64,000 bases of DNA from Rhodobacterales bacterium HKCCE4037. Its GTDB lineage: Bacteria; Pseudomonadota; Alphaproteobacteria; Rhodobacterales; Rhodobacteraceae. Location of the stretch: contig WVSM01000004.1 in assembly GCA_015689645.1 (NCBI GenBank), positions 268,562-332,561 of the forward strand, in the 5' to 3' direction. Shown in pieces: positions 50,929 through 60,263 of the stretch (positions are counted from its first letter, which is position 1; each line of letters opens with the position of its first letter). Under the pieces are notes generated by a model. The model saw only the letters and a program-made list of their open reading frames with translations, was not told the origin of the DNA and did no database searches. The position numbers and the translations under genes were made by a program.

Positions 50929-53045
50929 GTCTGCGCACGCAGGATTTCGGCCACGTCGATGGTGACCTTGGCGACCTCGAACAATTCCGTGGCCGCGATC
51001 GGCACCGGGCCGCCTGCCTCGACCGCTTTCAGGAAGGCCGCCGCACAGGCCCTCTGCCCCTTGTCTTGCCGCCACAGATTTTGCTTCTTGAATCCAGGCC
51101 AGTTGAAACCACGCAACGTCAGGAAGTTGTGGAGCTGCAAAGTGCGCCCGCCGGCGAAGACCTCCACCCGTTCCTTGGCGAAGGAGGCGCCGCCATTGGC
51201 CAGGTAATGGATGGTGCCAAACGATCCGTCCTCGAACCCGAGCGTGATCGAGGCCTTGTCGTCGGTCACCGCCTCGGCAACCGTATTGCCCATGCGGCGG
51301 GCCTGTACCGAGGTGATCGGTGACCCGGCCAGAAACCGCATCAGGTCGATGTAGTGGCAGGCTTCGCCGATGATGCGCCCGCCCCCAACGGCTGGGTCCT
51401 GCGTCCAATGATCGGCAGGGACAGCGCCTGCGCACATGACCATGACAAAACTTTTCGGTGCCGCCACGGACGCCAAGAGTCGTTTCATCGTCTGCACCTG
51501 CGGCGCGAACCGGCGGTTGAAGCCGACCATCAAGTGCGTCCCGCTTTCGGCATGAGCGGCCTTGACGTCCTGAAGTTCCTGATGCGTCAGCGCCAGTGGC
51601 TTTTCGACGAACACATGCTTGCCCGCGCGCAGCGCCTGGGCTGTCAGACGGGCATGGCTGTTGTGCCGCGTGACGATGGCCACGGCATTGATCTCCGGAT
51701 TGGCGATTAATCCGTCGGTGTCCGACGTGGCCTGAGCAAACCCCGCGCGGCGCCCATGCACGACCGCGTTTGCCCCTCCGGCGGATGCGATACTGTGCAA
51801 CGCCGCGCCCGAAGCCTTGAACGCAGGTATCAGCATGCGTGAGGCGTAGTTTCCGGCTCCGATGAACCCGACCATTGCCTTGCCGGCGGCAGTGACGGGC
51901 TTGTCGGCCAAGGTCACGATCCGCGCATGGCGCGGTTCGACGGCGTGACCATAGGTCAGCAGGATGCCGAGCGCCGCCTTGTCGGTCGACAGCAGCTGAT
52001 AGGCGCGTTGTGCCTCGTCAAAAGGGACGCGGTGGCTGACAAGCGGCGTGACATCCAACGCGCCGGAGGCCAGCATATCCAGAACGGCCTCGAAATTGCG
52101 CTGTTCGGTCCAGCGCACGAAGCCAATCGGATAGTCCTGCCCACCCCCTTCATAGGCCGGGTCGTACCGACCGGGGCCATAGGAACACGAGACCTGGAAA
52201 CTCAGTTCCTTTTCGTAGAAATCGGCGCGATTTAGCTCAAGCCCGGTCACCCCCACCAGCACGATCCGCCCACGTTTGCGGCACATGCGCGCCGCCTGGG
52301 TGATGGGATCGCTCGACTTGCTCGTGGCCGTAACAATCACGCCATCCACGCCGTGTCCGCGGCTGAAGGCGATCCCGCTTGCCACCGGATCCTCACCTGC
52401 AGCCAGATTGCAGGTCTCGGCACCGAAGGACCGCGCAAGATCCAGCTTGGCCGCATCAAGATCGATCGCGAGGACCCGGCAGCCCTGTGCGCGCAGCATC
52501 TGCACGGTCAAAAGACCGATGAGCCCGACGCCCGTGACCACGAAGGCCTCGCCCAATGTCGGCTGCGCCAGTCTCAATCCTTGGAGCCCTATGCTGGCGA
52601 CAACAGTGAAACTGGCCGCCTCGTCACTCACATTGTCAGGGATCTTGGCGCAAAGGTTGCGAGGCACGGTGACCACATCGGCATGTGGCCCGTTCGACAC
52701 GACCCGATCACCTACATTGAAACCAGCGGCGGCGGCATCGTGCACCACGCCGACATTGCAATACCCCAGCGGGATCGGCTGCCCCAGTTTCGAGCGCACG
52801 GCATCCACGGTGGTGATCAACCCGTCGGTCGCGGCTTTGTTCAGGATCTGCCGCACCTTTTCAGGCTGGCTGCGCGCCTTGGCGATCATGCCTGAGTTTC
52901 CGAAATCGACCAGCATCCGCTCGGTCCCGGTCGAAATCAGCGATACGGTGGTGTCGATCATCAAGCTGCCGCGCGGCGCTTGCGGTGCCGGTGCCTCTAC
53001 CAGTTCGGAGCTGCCAGTGGCGAGGTTCTGGAAAATCTGTCTCAT
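50925..53045 (-). CDS. Bi-domain oxidoreductase: zinc-ADH-like plus Gfo/Idh/MocA domain
   Basis: A 706-residue fusion. Residues ~1-365 are a medium-chain dehydrogenase fold (ISTGTERMLVDFGNSGMIAK, VVTGVGLIGLLTVQMLRAQG). Residues ~385-706 are a Gfo/Idh/MocA dehydrogenase (GFIGAGNYASRMLIPAFKAS, VEKPLALTHQEL, MVGFNRRFAPQVQTMKRLLA). The pairing with a heparinase-fold gene recurs in polysaccharide clusters by my recollection. It probably modifies a nucleotide sugar or glycan; the reaction is unknown. Confidence 0.87.
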   Translation of the reverse strand: MRQIFQNLATGSSELVEAPAPQAPRGSLMIDTTVSLISTGTERMLVDFGNSGMIAKARSQPEKVRQILNKAATDGLITTVDAVRSKLGQPIPLGYCNVGVVHDAAAAGFNVGDRVVSNGPHADVVTVPRNLCAKIPDNVSDEAASFTVVASIGLQGLRLAQPTLGEAFVVTGVGLIGLLTVQMLRAQGCRVLAIDLDAAKLDLARSFGAETCNLAAGEDPVASGIAFSRGHGVDGVIVTATSKSSDPITQAARMCRKRGRIVLVGVTGLELNRADFYEKELSFQVSCSYGPGRYDPAYEGGGQDYPIGFVRWTEQRNFEAVLDMLASGALDVTPLVSHRVPFDEAQRAYQLLSTDKAALGILLTYGHAVEPRHARIVTLADKPVTAAGKAMVGFIGAGNYASRMLIPAFKASGAALHSIASAGGANAVVHGRRAGFAQATSDTDGLIANPEINAVAIVTRHNSHARLTAQALRAGKHVFVEKPLALTHQELQDVKAAHAESGTHLMVGFNRRFAPQVQTMKRLLASVAAPKSFVMVMCAGAVPADHWTQDPAVGGGRIIGEACHYIDLMRFLAGSPITSVQARRMGNTVAEAVTDDKASITLGFEDGSFGTIHYLANGGASFAKERVEVFAGGRTLQLHNFLTLRGFNWPGFKKQNLWRQDKGQRACAAAFLKAVEAGGPVPIAATELFEVAKVTIDVAEILRAQT

Positions 53046-53638
53046 GGACCCGACCTGATTTGGCGTCGGCTCGGTTCGTTCGAAAGGTAGTCCGCCAATG
53101 CCGGCGGAACGTCGATACCCATGAGATCGAACTTGGAGGCGATCAGGCGCCGTGAGTCCCCGGTGATCCGGCCCGGGCTACCGATGACGATGGAGTAGTC
53201 CGGAATGGTGCCACGCACGACCGTGCCTGCACCAATGACGCATCCTCGGCCGATGCGCGTGCCCGGCATTATGATCGTCCCGGTCCCCACGAAGCTGTAT
53301 TCACCAATGCAGACGCCCCTTGTTCCGCCGATCGGCTTCTCCGAAAAGTGACCCACGGATTTCGCAATCGTATGCAAAGACCAATCATGGGTCAGAACCC
53401 GCACGTAAGATGAGATCGTGACGCCTTCGTGGATTTCGATGAGGCCGTAATCGGTTCCGTCAAAGTTGATCCGGGCGGACAGGTAATTCGGATTGCCGAC
53501 AAAATTCATGCCCCAACGGCCATAGACCCTGACGGCGACGGTCGTGGCGAAACTGGGGCGAATGATCGGAGCCAGCTTGATGGCGATCAAACCGATAATC
53601 CGTTCGATCTTGCGCAGAATACCTTTCGGGCGAGCCAT
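53042..53638 (-). CDS. Hexapeptide-repeat acyltransferase
   Basis: A 198-residue left-handed beta-helix acyltransferase of the WbbJ/maltose O-acetyltransferase kind. Hexapeptide repeats run from about residue 60 (LIEIHEGVTISSYVRVLTHD) to 165 (FVGTGTIIMPGTRIGRGCVI, GAGTVVRGTIPDYSIVIGSP). It probably acetylates a sugar in the repeat unit. The ATG at 53638 lies two bases after the glycosyltransferase stop. Confidence 0.87.
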   Translation of the reverse strand: MARPKGILRKIERIIGLIAIKLAPIIRPSFATTVAVRVYGRWGMNFVGNPNYLSARINFDGTDYGLIEIHEGVTISSYVRVLTHDWSLHTIAKSVGHFSEKPIGGTRGVCIGEYSFVGTGTIIMPGTRIGRGCVIGAGTVVRGTIPDYSIVIGSPGRITGDSRRLIASKFDLMGIDVPPALADYLSNEPSRRQIRSGP

Positions 53639-53640
53639 GA

Positions 53641-54771
53641 TTATGCATGCTCCTTGCTGGTCAGGCGGCGAAGGATGTCCTTCAGTTGCAGATCGTAAAC
53701 CGGAAACTCGAGCTTCATGAGGTCGACGGCCTCCCGTGCATCGCCGCGCGATGCGCCGCCATGCGCAAGTTCCGAGAGCCGCTCCAAAAGGCCTTCCACG
53801 TCTTCGTAGGGAACGCTGATTGCGGCTCCGGCCTCGATCAATGGCGCTGCGGTTTCCACTTCCGAATTGACGATGATCGGGCAGCCGAAGAACACGGCGT
53901 CCCCCCATTTGTTCGATTCAGCCTTGCGGTTGATGGGAACAGCAGGGTCATAAAAGGTCAGGACTGCATCGCATGCGCCATACCATGCCAACGCATCTCG
54001 CTGGGCCAATTCGCCGAGGTAAATGGCTCTCGGATGCGAAATCAGGCGCGGGGCTGCATCGCCATCGACACGCCCCGCGATCACGATCTTCAGATCGATT
54101 CCGCGCCGCACCGACAGGTCCAGCAAACGCAGGAACACGGGAGCGCCGCGCGTCTCTCCGATCCAGCCATTTGCGTAGAGCACGATCTCGGCATCCGGAC
54201 GGGAGGGCGTGGACTGTTTCGCAACAAGAAAGTCATCCTGCAAAGGGCTGTTGCGCAACACGACCATCTTGTCATGCCGCCACTCATAGCGCGAGAAACC
54301 CGGGATCACGTGCAGTTCCGCATGGCGCGAGGCCCAACGCTCCAGCGCTCTGAGAGAACGCCCCGCAATTCCGGGCAGGCGCACGATCATCGAGAAACGA
54401 TCGGCGTCGTCGAAAATGACGCGCGATCCGGTCAAGCGGCTGGCCAGCAGGGCCGGGAATGCAGTTTCCCACCCAAGGCAGAACAGCAATTTGCCGCGCC
54501 GCAACCGAAGCGTCTGCCAAAAAACCCTGGCCATCCACAGCGGATACAGAGCCCGAGCCTTGCCGGACGCATAGCCTCCGCCCCGCATCAGGGTTGTTTC
54601 CTGAATGCCATCGGCGTTCCAGGCGAATTCACGAGCCTCTCCCGGCACCCGCTCCCACCCGAAAAACCGGACTTGGTATCCCATTGCGCGCAGAACCGGC
54701 ACCATCTTGGCCAGGCGCGTCCTTTTCCGCATGGCAGGGAGAGGTGCGAGAAAATGGATATCCCCGGTCAT
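53641..54771 (-). CDS. Glycosyltransferase (GT4-like)
   Basis: A 376-residue GT-B-like glycosyltransferase. The N-terminal half contains FLAPLPAMRKRTRLAKMVPV and FCLGWETAFPALLASRL. The C-terminal half contains VLYANGWIGETRGAPVFLRL, and AESNKWGDAVFFGCPIIVNS where the donor nucleotide is bound. It is weakly conserved and the sugar cannot be assigned. The start overlaps the flippase gene by four bases. Confidence 0.8.
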   Translation of the reverse strand: MTGDIHFLAPLPAMRKRTRLAKMVPVLRAMGYQVRFFGWERVPGEAREFAWNADGIQETTLMRGGGYASGKARALYPLWMARVFWQTLRLRRGKLLFCLGWETAFPALLASRLTGSRVIFDDADRFSMIVRLPGIAGRSLRALERWASRHAELHVIPGFSRYEWRHDKMVVLRNSPLQDDFLVAKQSTPSRPDAEIVLYANGWIGETRGAPVFLRLLDLSVRRGIDLKIVIAGRVDGDAAPRLISHPRAIYLGELAQRDALAWYGACDAVLTFYDPAVPINRKAESNKWGDAVFFGCPIIVNSEVETAAPLIEAGAAISVPYEDVEGLLERLSELAHGGASRGDAREAVDLMKLEFPVYDLQLKDILRRLTSKEHA

Positions 54772-55961
54772 TCTGCCGGCACCCCTGCGCGAAGCCGGAT
54801 GACCCTCGCGGTCACCCCGTAGCCGACAAATGTGCGGCAACACCAGTTCAAGGCGCTCGCCGCTGCAACGCTGTGCACCAAGTCGGCCCCGAGCCATTTC
54901 AGAAGGAAAAACAACGCGATGGCGGGTGCCAAGGCGATGATCTGCGTCAGGATTAGAACGTCGTGCTGCCGCGGCATGCCAAAGACGCCAAGATATCCTG
55001 AAGGGAGCACGTAGAGCGTCCGCACAAAGGCCATCAGGAAAAACAGCGCTTGCAAGATCGGGTCAATCTGGCCCGCCGGAGGAGAAATCAGGTGCCACAA
55101 CCCCCAACCCAAGGCGTTCAGCCCTGCCGTCGTGACCGCAGCAACGCCCACAACGGCAAGCCAGCGGCTCTTCAGAAGCGAGACGAAACGAGCATGGCGA
55201 TCACGCAGCCATGGGCTGATCAGGAAGGCGAGATATCCATTGATGAAGGAAATCGGAAACAGGAAATACGTGGCCGACGTGAAATAGAGTGCGGAGTCCG
55301 CATTGCTCCCAAGCCGGTTCACGACGACCTGCTCAGCATAGACCGACAGGGCCAGCAGAAAGGCCGTCACCATGAATCGACCGCCAATGGCGTAATGCTC
55401 CCGCGCGCTCCCGGTGGCTTGCGGATGGAGGCTCGATGGCGGCAGGCGCAGCATCGCCCATGCCATCAAGACATTGATCGACAGCATCAACAGGACACCC
55501 GACAGGATCAGATCACCCCGCCATCCGGTCACAACCATCAGGCCGACCATGGCGAACGCCGCGATCTTCCAGCCCTGTTGCGCCAGCTGCGAGAACACCT
55601 GTTGGTGATGTGACCGAAAATACTGGAACTGAGCCAGCGACGCCGCGGATCCAATTGCCAGCAGCCCCCCGATCCACCAATTCGGCAGGATGCCCGTGGC
55701 AAAAAGGATCAACCCGACGCCGCAGGCCAACACCGGAACCTGGAAGGCCAACAGCCGCAAAACCTGCGCCGAGGCCGACGGGCGCCGCACAAGGACCTGA
55801 TCCAAACCAATCAACGGGAGTACCGCAGAAATCCCGATCAGCGACCGCAACAACGCCCAGTCCGAGATGTCGTCTCGGGACATGGTGGAACTCACCAGGA
55901 GGTCCGCCAGAAACATGGAGAGAAGTCCGACGCTGTATACGAGAAAAGCACCCCTAAACAT
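54768..55961 (-). CDS. wzx: Wzx-like oligosaccharide flippase
   Basis: A 397-residue polytopic membrane protein with about 11-12 helices, consistent with a MOP/PST-family flippase that moves the undecaprenyl-linked repeat unit to the periplasm. The N-terminus (FRGAFLVYSVGLLSMFLADL, VLPLIGLDQVLVRRPSASAQ) and membrane pattern support this. Its end overlaps the glycosyltransferase gene by four bases, its start overlaps wzy by eight. Confidence 0.78.
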   Translation of the reverse strand: MFRGAFLVYSVGLLSMFLADLLVSSTMSRDDISDWALLRSLIGISAVLPLIGLDQVLVRRPSASAQVLRLLAFQVPVLACGVGLILFATGILPNWWIGGLLAIGSAASLAQFQYFRSHHQQVFSQLAQQGWKIAAFAMVGLMVVTGWRGDLILSGVLLMLSINVLMAWAMLRLPPSSLHPQATGSAREHYAIGGRFMVTAFLLALSVYAEQVVVNRLGSNADSALYFTSATYFLFPISFINGYLAFLISPWLRDRHARFVSLLKSRWLAVVGVAAVTTAGLNALGWGLWHLISPPAGQIDPILQALFFLMAFVRTLYVLPSGYLGVFGMPRQHDVLILTQIIALAPAIALFFLLKWLGADLVHSVAAASALNWCCRTFVGYGVTARVIRLRAGVPAE

Positions 55962-57234
55962 GACGAGCGAACCTCAAGCTCATCTTGGACTTTCGAATAC
56001 GGAGACTTGCAATCAGGAACACCAGGATGATCCCAATCAGACCATTGTTGAGAATTTGGACCGGTGGCGTCATCGGCATGATTGCGAAATAGAAGCACAT
56101 GAAGGAATAGGCTGTCAGATGAAGATGCGTCATTGGAATGAAACGAAGCAGAAGATGAGAGGATTCAATGATCTTCATGATCAGGATAGCCGCCGGAATT
56201 ACGCCGATCATCCCATAATTATGATAAACTGACGTCCAGAGGGATACTGGGATCGTGCCCCTATACCCCCCAAATACAGAATTGAAGACTTCGCTAGACA
56301 GCGCACTTCCGCTAACACCCGGAATAAGACCAATCAGAGCCTGTAACCACTCAGCACCATATGTGATTTCCCTTTCGTAAACATACCTAAATCCATACAC
56401 CGCACCAGTTTGGTTCGCACTCAGCAGACGATGGCTAACTTCTGATAGTACGCCTAAAAAACTTGCGTCTGACGTTCTTTCGAGCGCGACGGAGAAAGCT
56501 CCAAAGACAAAGACAAAAGCTGCGATCATCGAGATAAGGGCGATCGGTGGAACCCTCTTATTATGAACGGAAAAAGAATATATCGCTCCTGCCACAGAGA
56601 AGAAAATAAATGTCCTTTGACCTGTCCCCATTATGCACCAAAGGAAAATTGGCGCCAAAACCAAGAGAAATATCAGAAGCACTGTCCACCTTCTTGCGCT
56701 GGCGTAGGCGGCGATCAAGCAAAAGAAAGATATAGGCAGTATCGTGTTCTTGAATTGGTTTACAACTCCAGCGCCAGTGTAGCTGTCTCCAGCGTATGAA
56801 GCCAATCGTAGCGCTGTAAAATCAAGATCAGCTCCGATAAGCGCAGGAAGGAAGAGATTGTACCCCACTAGGAATTCAAAATAGAAAAATGAGACCAGAA
56901 TAGAAGCAGCAAGAAGCAGCCAAGGCGTCAATGTATCAGTATCTGGTGTTCTTTCCTTTATGCGACTAGCGAATATGCCCTCAGTAGTCGCATACCGCCG
57001 ATAATTAAATAGAATCACCGAGTAAGCCAATACGCCAATGGACGAGAACACCACTAGGTAGAAGTGTGTCTGGTCTGCAGAAATTTTTGGATCAAGGTTG
57101 GAGATTGTGCCGAAGGAGAAGAACCAATTAAATGCGACGAAGAGGAAAACCGGGTTTCTGCGTCGCGACCTCCAAAGGAACGCCAAAGATGCGGCATGTA
57201 GAATAGAAACTAGAATTTGTGAAACGATGATCAT
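55954..57234 (-). CDS. wzy: Wzy-like O-antigen/capsule polymerase, low GC
   Basis: A 426-residue membrane protein with about ten helices and a large loop in the middle, the usual look of Wzy polymerases that join repeat units in the periplasm. The segment GTGQRTFIFFSVAGAIYSFS resembles the conserved region of that family. Base composition is plainly AT-richer than its neighbours (roughly mid-40s percent GC by eye against about 60-65), which points to separate acquisition, as is common for serotype-determining wzy genes. Confidence 0.8.
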   Translation of the reverse strand: MIIVSQILVSILHAASLAFLWRSRRRNPVFLFVAFNWFFSFGTISNLDPKISADQTHFYLVVFSSIGVLAYSVILFNYRRYATTEGIFASRIKERTPDTDTLTPWLLLAASILVSFFYFEFLVGYNLFLPALIGADLDFTALRLASYAGDSYTGAGVVNQFKNTILPISFFCLIAAYASARRWTVLLIFLLVLAPIFLWCIMGTGQRTFIFFSVAGAIYSFSVHNKRVPPIALISMIAAFVFVFGAFSVALERTSDASFLGVLSEVSHRLLSANQTGAVYGFRYVYEREITYGAEWLQALIGLIPGVSGSALSSEVFNSVFGGYRGTIPVSLWTSVYHNYGMIGVIPAAILIMKIIESSHLLLRFIPMTHLHLTAYSFMCFYFAIMPMTPPVQILNNGLIGIILVFLIASLRIRKSKMSLRFARHV

Positions 57235-57237
57235 AGA

Positions 57238-57492
57238 TCAGTTCGTGTGTCTTGGACTTATGGATCTATGATGAAAATCCGAATCCATAAGTGTTCTGGT
57301 TGTGATTGGTTCGGACATACAGTCACCGCTGGCGTGTTCTACTGACGCCGCGATCAAATTCCGGAATTCAACGCCTGGAGCGGAAAGCGATATCTGATAA
57401 TGGGCAACAGCCCTAATCCCGCCTCTCTTGACTTGGGCAAGAATGACCGTCGCTGAAAGGACGAGACTCAATTCGAGAAGTGCCGGATCCAT
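57238..57492 (-). CDS. Small hypothetical protein between wecC and wzy
   Basis: An 84-codon frame (MDPALLELSLVLSATVILAQ at the start) that I do not recognise. It fits tightly in the operon, 5 bases after the wecC stop and 3 bases before the wzy start, which supports a real gene. No clear domain, signal or repeated motif; one hydrophobic stretch near residues 5-19. No strong ribosome-binding site is seen. It could instead be non-coding sequence left at the edge of the wzy island. Confidence 0.4.
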   Translation of the reverse strand: MDPALLELSLVLSATVILAQVKRGGIRAVAHYQISLSAPGVEFRNLIAASVEHASGDCMSEPITTRTLMDSDFHHRSISPRHTN

Positions 57493-57497
57493 CCAGA

Positions 57498-58760
57498 TCA
57501 CACCCACACCCCCCGCGCGTCCACGATGCGGCCTTCCGGGGCCGGGCTGGATCGGAACGGAGTGTGGTCCACCAGCATGACGTGGATGTCGGCCTTGGCC
57601 TCCTCTTGGGCCACCAGCGTCGCGGCGTTCAGGCCGGCAGGGAGGGCCTCGACGTTCGGCTCCACGATCTGGATCGGACCAACGTGGTGGGCCACCAGCT
57701 CCCGAGCGATCCCCAGCGCCGGGCTTTCGCGCAGGTCGTCGATATCGGGTTTGAAGGCAAGTCCGTAGATCGCAAGCCTGACGTCCGCCGCGGTTTTGTC
57801 CGGGTGTTCCATCAGGTGCGTGCCGATGGCCCCGCGCACTTGCGCCACCAACCACTCCGGTTTGGCGTCATTCACCACGCGCGCGGTCCGGATCAGGCGA
57901 GCCTGCTCCGGGGCGGAAGACACGATGAACCATGGGTCGACCGCGATGCAATGTCCACCGACGCCCGGCCCCGGCTGCAGGACATTGACGCGCGGGTGCC
58001 TGTTCGCAAGCGCGATCAGTTCCCAGACGTTCATGTCCAGTTCGTCACAGATCAGCGACAGCTCATTGGCGAAGGCGATATTGACATCTCGGAAACTGTT
58101 TTCAGTCAGCTTGGCCATCTCGGCCACACGAGGGCCGGACGCGACCACGCAATCGCCGGTAACAAACGTGCGGTAAAGGCGGGCGGCGGCGTCCGAGCAG
58201 GCCGGCGTCATGCCACCGATCACGCGATCATTGGTGATCAATTCCTGCATCACCTTCCCGGGAAGAACGCGTTCGGGACAATGGGCCACGAGAATGTCAG
58301 AGCCTTCGCCGGCAGTTTGGGGGAATCTCAGATCGGGACGCGCCTCTGCAAGCCACTGGGCCATGGTCTCGGTTGCCCCGACCGGAGAGGTGCTTTCGAG
58401 TATGACAAGGTTGCCGGCCCTCAGAACAGGAGCAATGGCGAGCGCTGCCGACTTGATGAAGGACAGGTCGGGCTCGTGATTGTCGGCCGCGAACGGGGTC
58501 GGAACCGCTATCAGGAAAGCCTCAGCAGGTTCAGGGACAATCGTCGCCCTCAAGTATCCCTCTGCCACGACCGCGCGCACCACCAGGTCAAGGTCCGGTT
58601 CAACTATGTGAACTTCGCCACCATTGATCCTGTCGACCGTGTTCTGGTTCACATCGACACCCACTACCTCGACCTTGCGTGAGGCAAACATGGCGGCTGT
58701 GGGAAGGCCGATATATCCCAGCCCGACAACGGAAATGCGTTTGAATGGAAGCTTTCGCAC
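57498..58760 (-). CDS. wecC: WecC, UDP-N-acetyl-D-mannosaminuronate dehydrogenase
   Basis: A 420-residue UDP-glucose/GDP-mannose dehydrogenase family enzyme that oxidizes UDP-ManNAc to UDP-ManNAcA. The NAD loop is [20 protein letters not shown]. The catalytic Cys region is [19 protein letters not shown], and [20 protein letters not shown] is the conserved central helix. Its start lies within the 3' end of wecB (97-base overlap), which is unusually long. Confidence 0.93.
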   Translation of the reverse strand: MRKLPFKRISVVGLGYIGLPTAAMFASRKVEVVGVDVNQNTVDRINGGEVHIVEPDLDLVVRAVVAEGYLRATIVPEPAEAFLIAVPTPFAADNHEPDLSFIKSAALAIAPVLRAGNLVILESTSPVGATETMAQWLAEARPDLRFPQTAGEGSDILVAHCPERVLPGKVMQELITNDRVIGGMTPACSDAAARLYRTFVTGDCVVASGPRVAEMAKLTENSFRDVNIAFANELSLICDELDMNVWELIALANRHPRVNVLQPGPGVGGHCIAVDPWFIVSSAPEQARLIRTARVVNDAKPEWLVAQVRGAIGTHLMEHPDKTAADVRLAIYGLAFKPDIDDLRESPALGIARELVAHHVGPIQIVEPNVEALPAGLNAATLVAQEEAKADIHVMLVDHTPFRSSPAPEGRIVDARGVWV

Positions 58761-59899
58761 GATGTCTGATCCGCTTTGCTGGTGAAGAATGAGACAATGG
58801 CATCCCTGATCCGCTCTGATGCCAGTCCGTCGCCGTATGGGTTGTGCGCATGCGACATGGCCGAGTAGGCGTTCTGATCGTCGAGAAGCGCTTTCGTTTC
58901 ACGCACGATCAGCTCTTGGTCCGTACCCACGAGCTTCACAGTGCCCGCGTCAACCGCCTCGGGCCGCTCGGTTGTGTCCCGCATCACCAACACCGGCTTG
59001 CCGAGCGACGGCGCTTCTTCCTGCACTCCGCCCGAGTCCGTCAGGATGATGGCTGCACGACGCATCAGGTGCACGAACGGAAGGTAGTCTTGCGGCGCGA
59101 TGAGCCGCACACGCTCCAGCGTACCAAGGCTGGTTTCGACGGGGCCTTTCACGTTCGGGTTCAGGTGGACCGGAAAGATGATCTGCACGTCTTCCCGCTT
59201 CGCAACAGTGGCAAGTGCAGAGCAAATGCGTTCGAAGCCGCCTCCGAAGCTTTCGCGGCGGTGTGCTGTCACAAGGATCTGGCGCTTGTTCGAGTCGATC
59301 CCGAAGTCCGCATCGAGGGTCGCGCTTAGACTTGAGTCTTTCTCGAGCCTCTTGGCGACCCCGAGCAATGTATCAATTACCGTGTTTCCCGTGATCGAAA
59401 TCCGGTCGGAAGGCACTGCCTCGGACAACAGGTTCGCGGCAGCCTTTTCCGTTGGCGCAAAGTGAATCCGGGCAATGGCACCGGCCAGCCGCCGATTGAT
59501 CTCTTCCGGCCAAGGGGAATAGATGTTTCCGGTTCGCAGACCGGCCTCGATGTGGCCCACCGGGATTTGCTGGTAATAGGCCGCAAGTGACGCCGAAAGT
59601 GTCGTAGTGGTGTCCCCGTGCACCAACAAAAGGTCCGGTGCAAAATCCTCCAGAACGGGTTTTAACCCAGCAAGCACCGCCGACGTGATCTCGGTGAGCC
59701 CTTGCCCGGGTTTCATCACGTTCAAATCGTAGTCGGGCTCGATTGCGAACAGGCGCAGGACCTGGTCCAACATTTCGCGATGCTGGGCCGTCACCGCCAC
59801 CCGGACATTGAATGCGGGGCTTTTCTTGAGGATCTGGTAAACGGGCGCCATCTTGATGGCTTCAGGTCGAGTACCAAATACGAGGAGAATTCTTTTCAT
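58664..59899 (-). CDS. wecB: WecB, UDP-N-acetylglucosamine 2-epimerase (non-hydrolysing)
   Basis: A 411-residue epimerase that converts UDP-GlcNAc to UDP-ManNAc. Core features are [40 protein letters not shown] and [20 protein letters not shown]. The family is usually about 370-380 residues; the last ~35 residues (ending [10 protein letters not shown]) are an extension read through the start of wecC in another frame. The first gene of the polysaccharide operon; the promoter should be in 59900-60100. Confidence 0.92.
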   Translation of the reverse strand: MKRILLVFGTRPEAIKMAPVYQILKKSPAFNVRVAVTAQHREMLDQVLRLFAIEPDYDLNVMKPGQGLTEITSAVLAGLKPVLEDFAPDLLLVHGDTTTTLSASLAAYYQQIPVGHIEAGLRTGNIYSPWPEEINRRLAGAIARIHFAPTEKAAANLLSEAVPSDRISITGNTVIDTLLGVAKRLEKDSSLSATLDADFGIDSNKRQILVTAHRRESFGGGFERICSALATVAKREDVQIIFPVHLNPNVKGPVETSLGTLERVRLIAPQDYLPFVHLMRRAAIILTDSGGVQEEAPSLGKPVLVMRDTTERPEAVDAGTVKLVGTDQELIVRETKALLDDQNAYSAMSHAHNPYGDGLASERIRDAIVSFFTSKADQTSCESFHSNAFPLSGWDISAFPQPPCLPHARSR

Positions 59900-60263
59900 T
59901 CCGATCCCTGCAGCTTCACTGCATGGAGGATGAAAATGGTAAATAAACCCTTAAGCGCTCGATCTCACCGTAAACCAAATGAGGGGCAAGACGCCGCGAT
60001 CGCCTTCCTGCGGCCCCCCTGCCGACGGCGATTTCATCGGCACTGCGTGCGTTCAGGCTACCTGTTCTGAGCAGCAGGTTACTCGCGCCGCCGAGTGTCA
60101 GGTTTCCACCGTCAAATACCAATTGAGCAGTTTGGCATGACCGATTCCCGCGGTGCAGGACATTCCCGGCATCCCATAGCACGTTGCCTTGGGGCTCCCG
60201 GCCAACCCCGGCAGAGCCGCAATGCCGTTGCCGACGCGCAAGCACGGCAAGGATCGGGTCACA
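59900..60263. other. 364-bp intergenic region upstream of wecB
   Basis: Lies between hlyD-type and wecB genes on the same strand. It should hold the promoter of the polysaccharide operon: an AT-rich segment at about 59935-59960 precedes wecB, and TGCAG-CTTCA-CTGCA (about 59908-59922) forms a small stem near the start. Short frames on the minus strand (54 and 109 codons) have no recognisable domain. I see no terminator with a T-tract. Confidence 0.45.

Noticed and set aside
53641..54771. Upstream-extended start for the glycosyltransferase at 54897
   Set aside because: The extension overlaps the flippase gene by over 100 bases, while the ATG at 54771 gives the four-base overlap typical of this operon.
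59916..60262. Minus-strand frames of 109 and 54 codons in the gap upstream of wecB
   Set aside because: Neither shows a domain or a good start site; the 54-codon frame (60098-60262) begins two bases after the adaptor stop, but its codon use and sequence do not support a gene.
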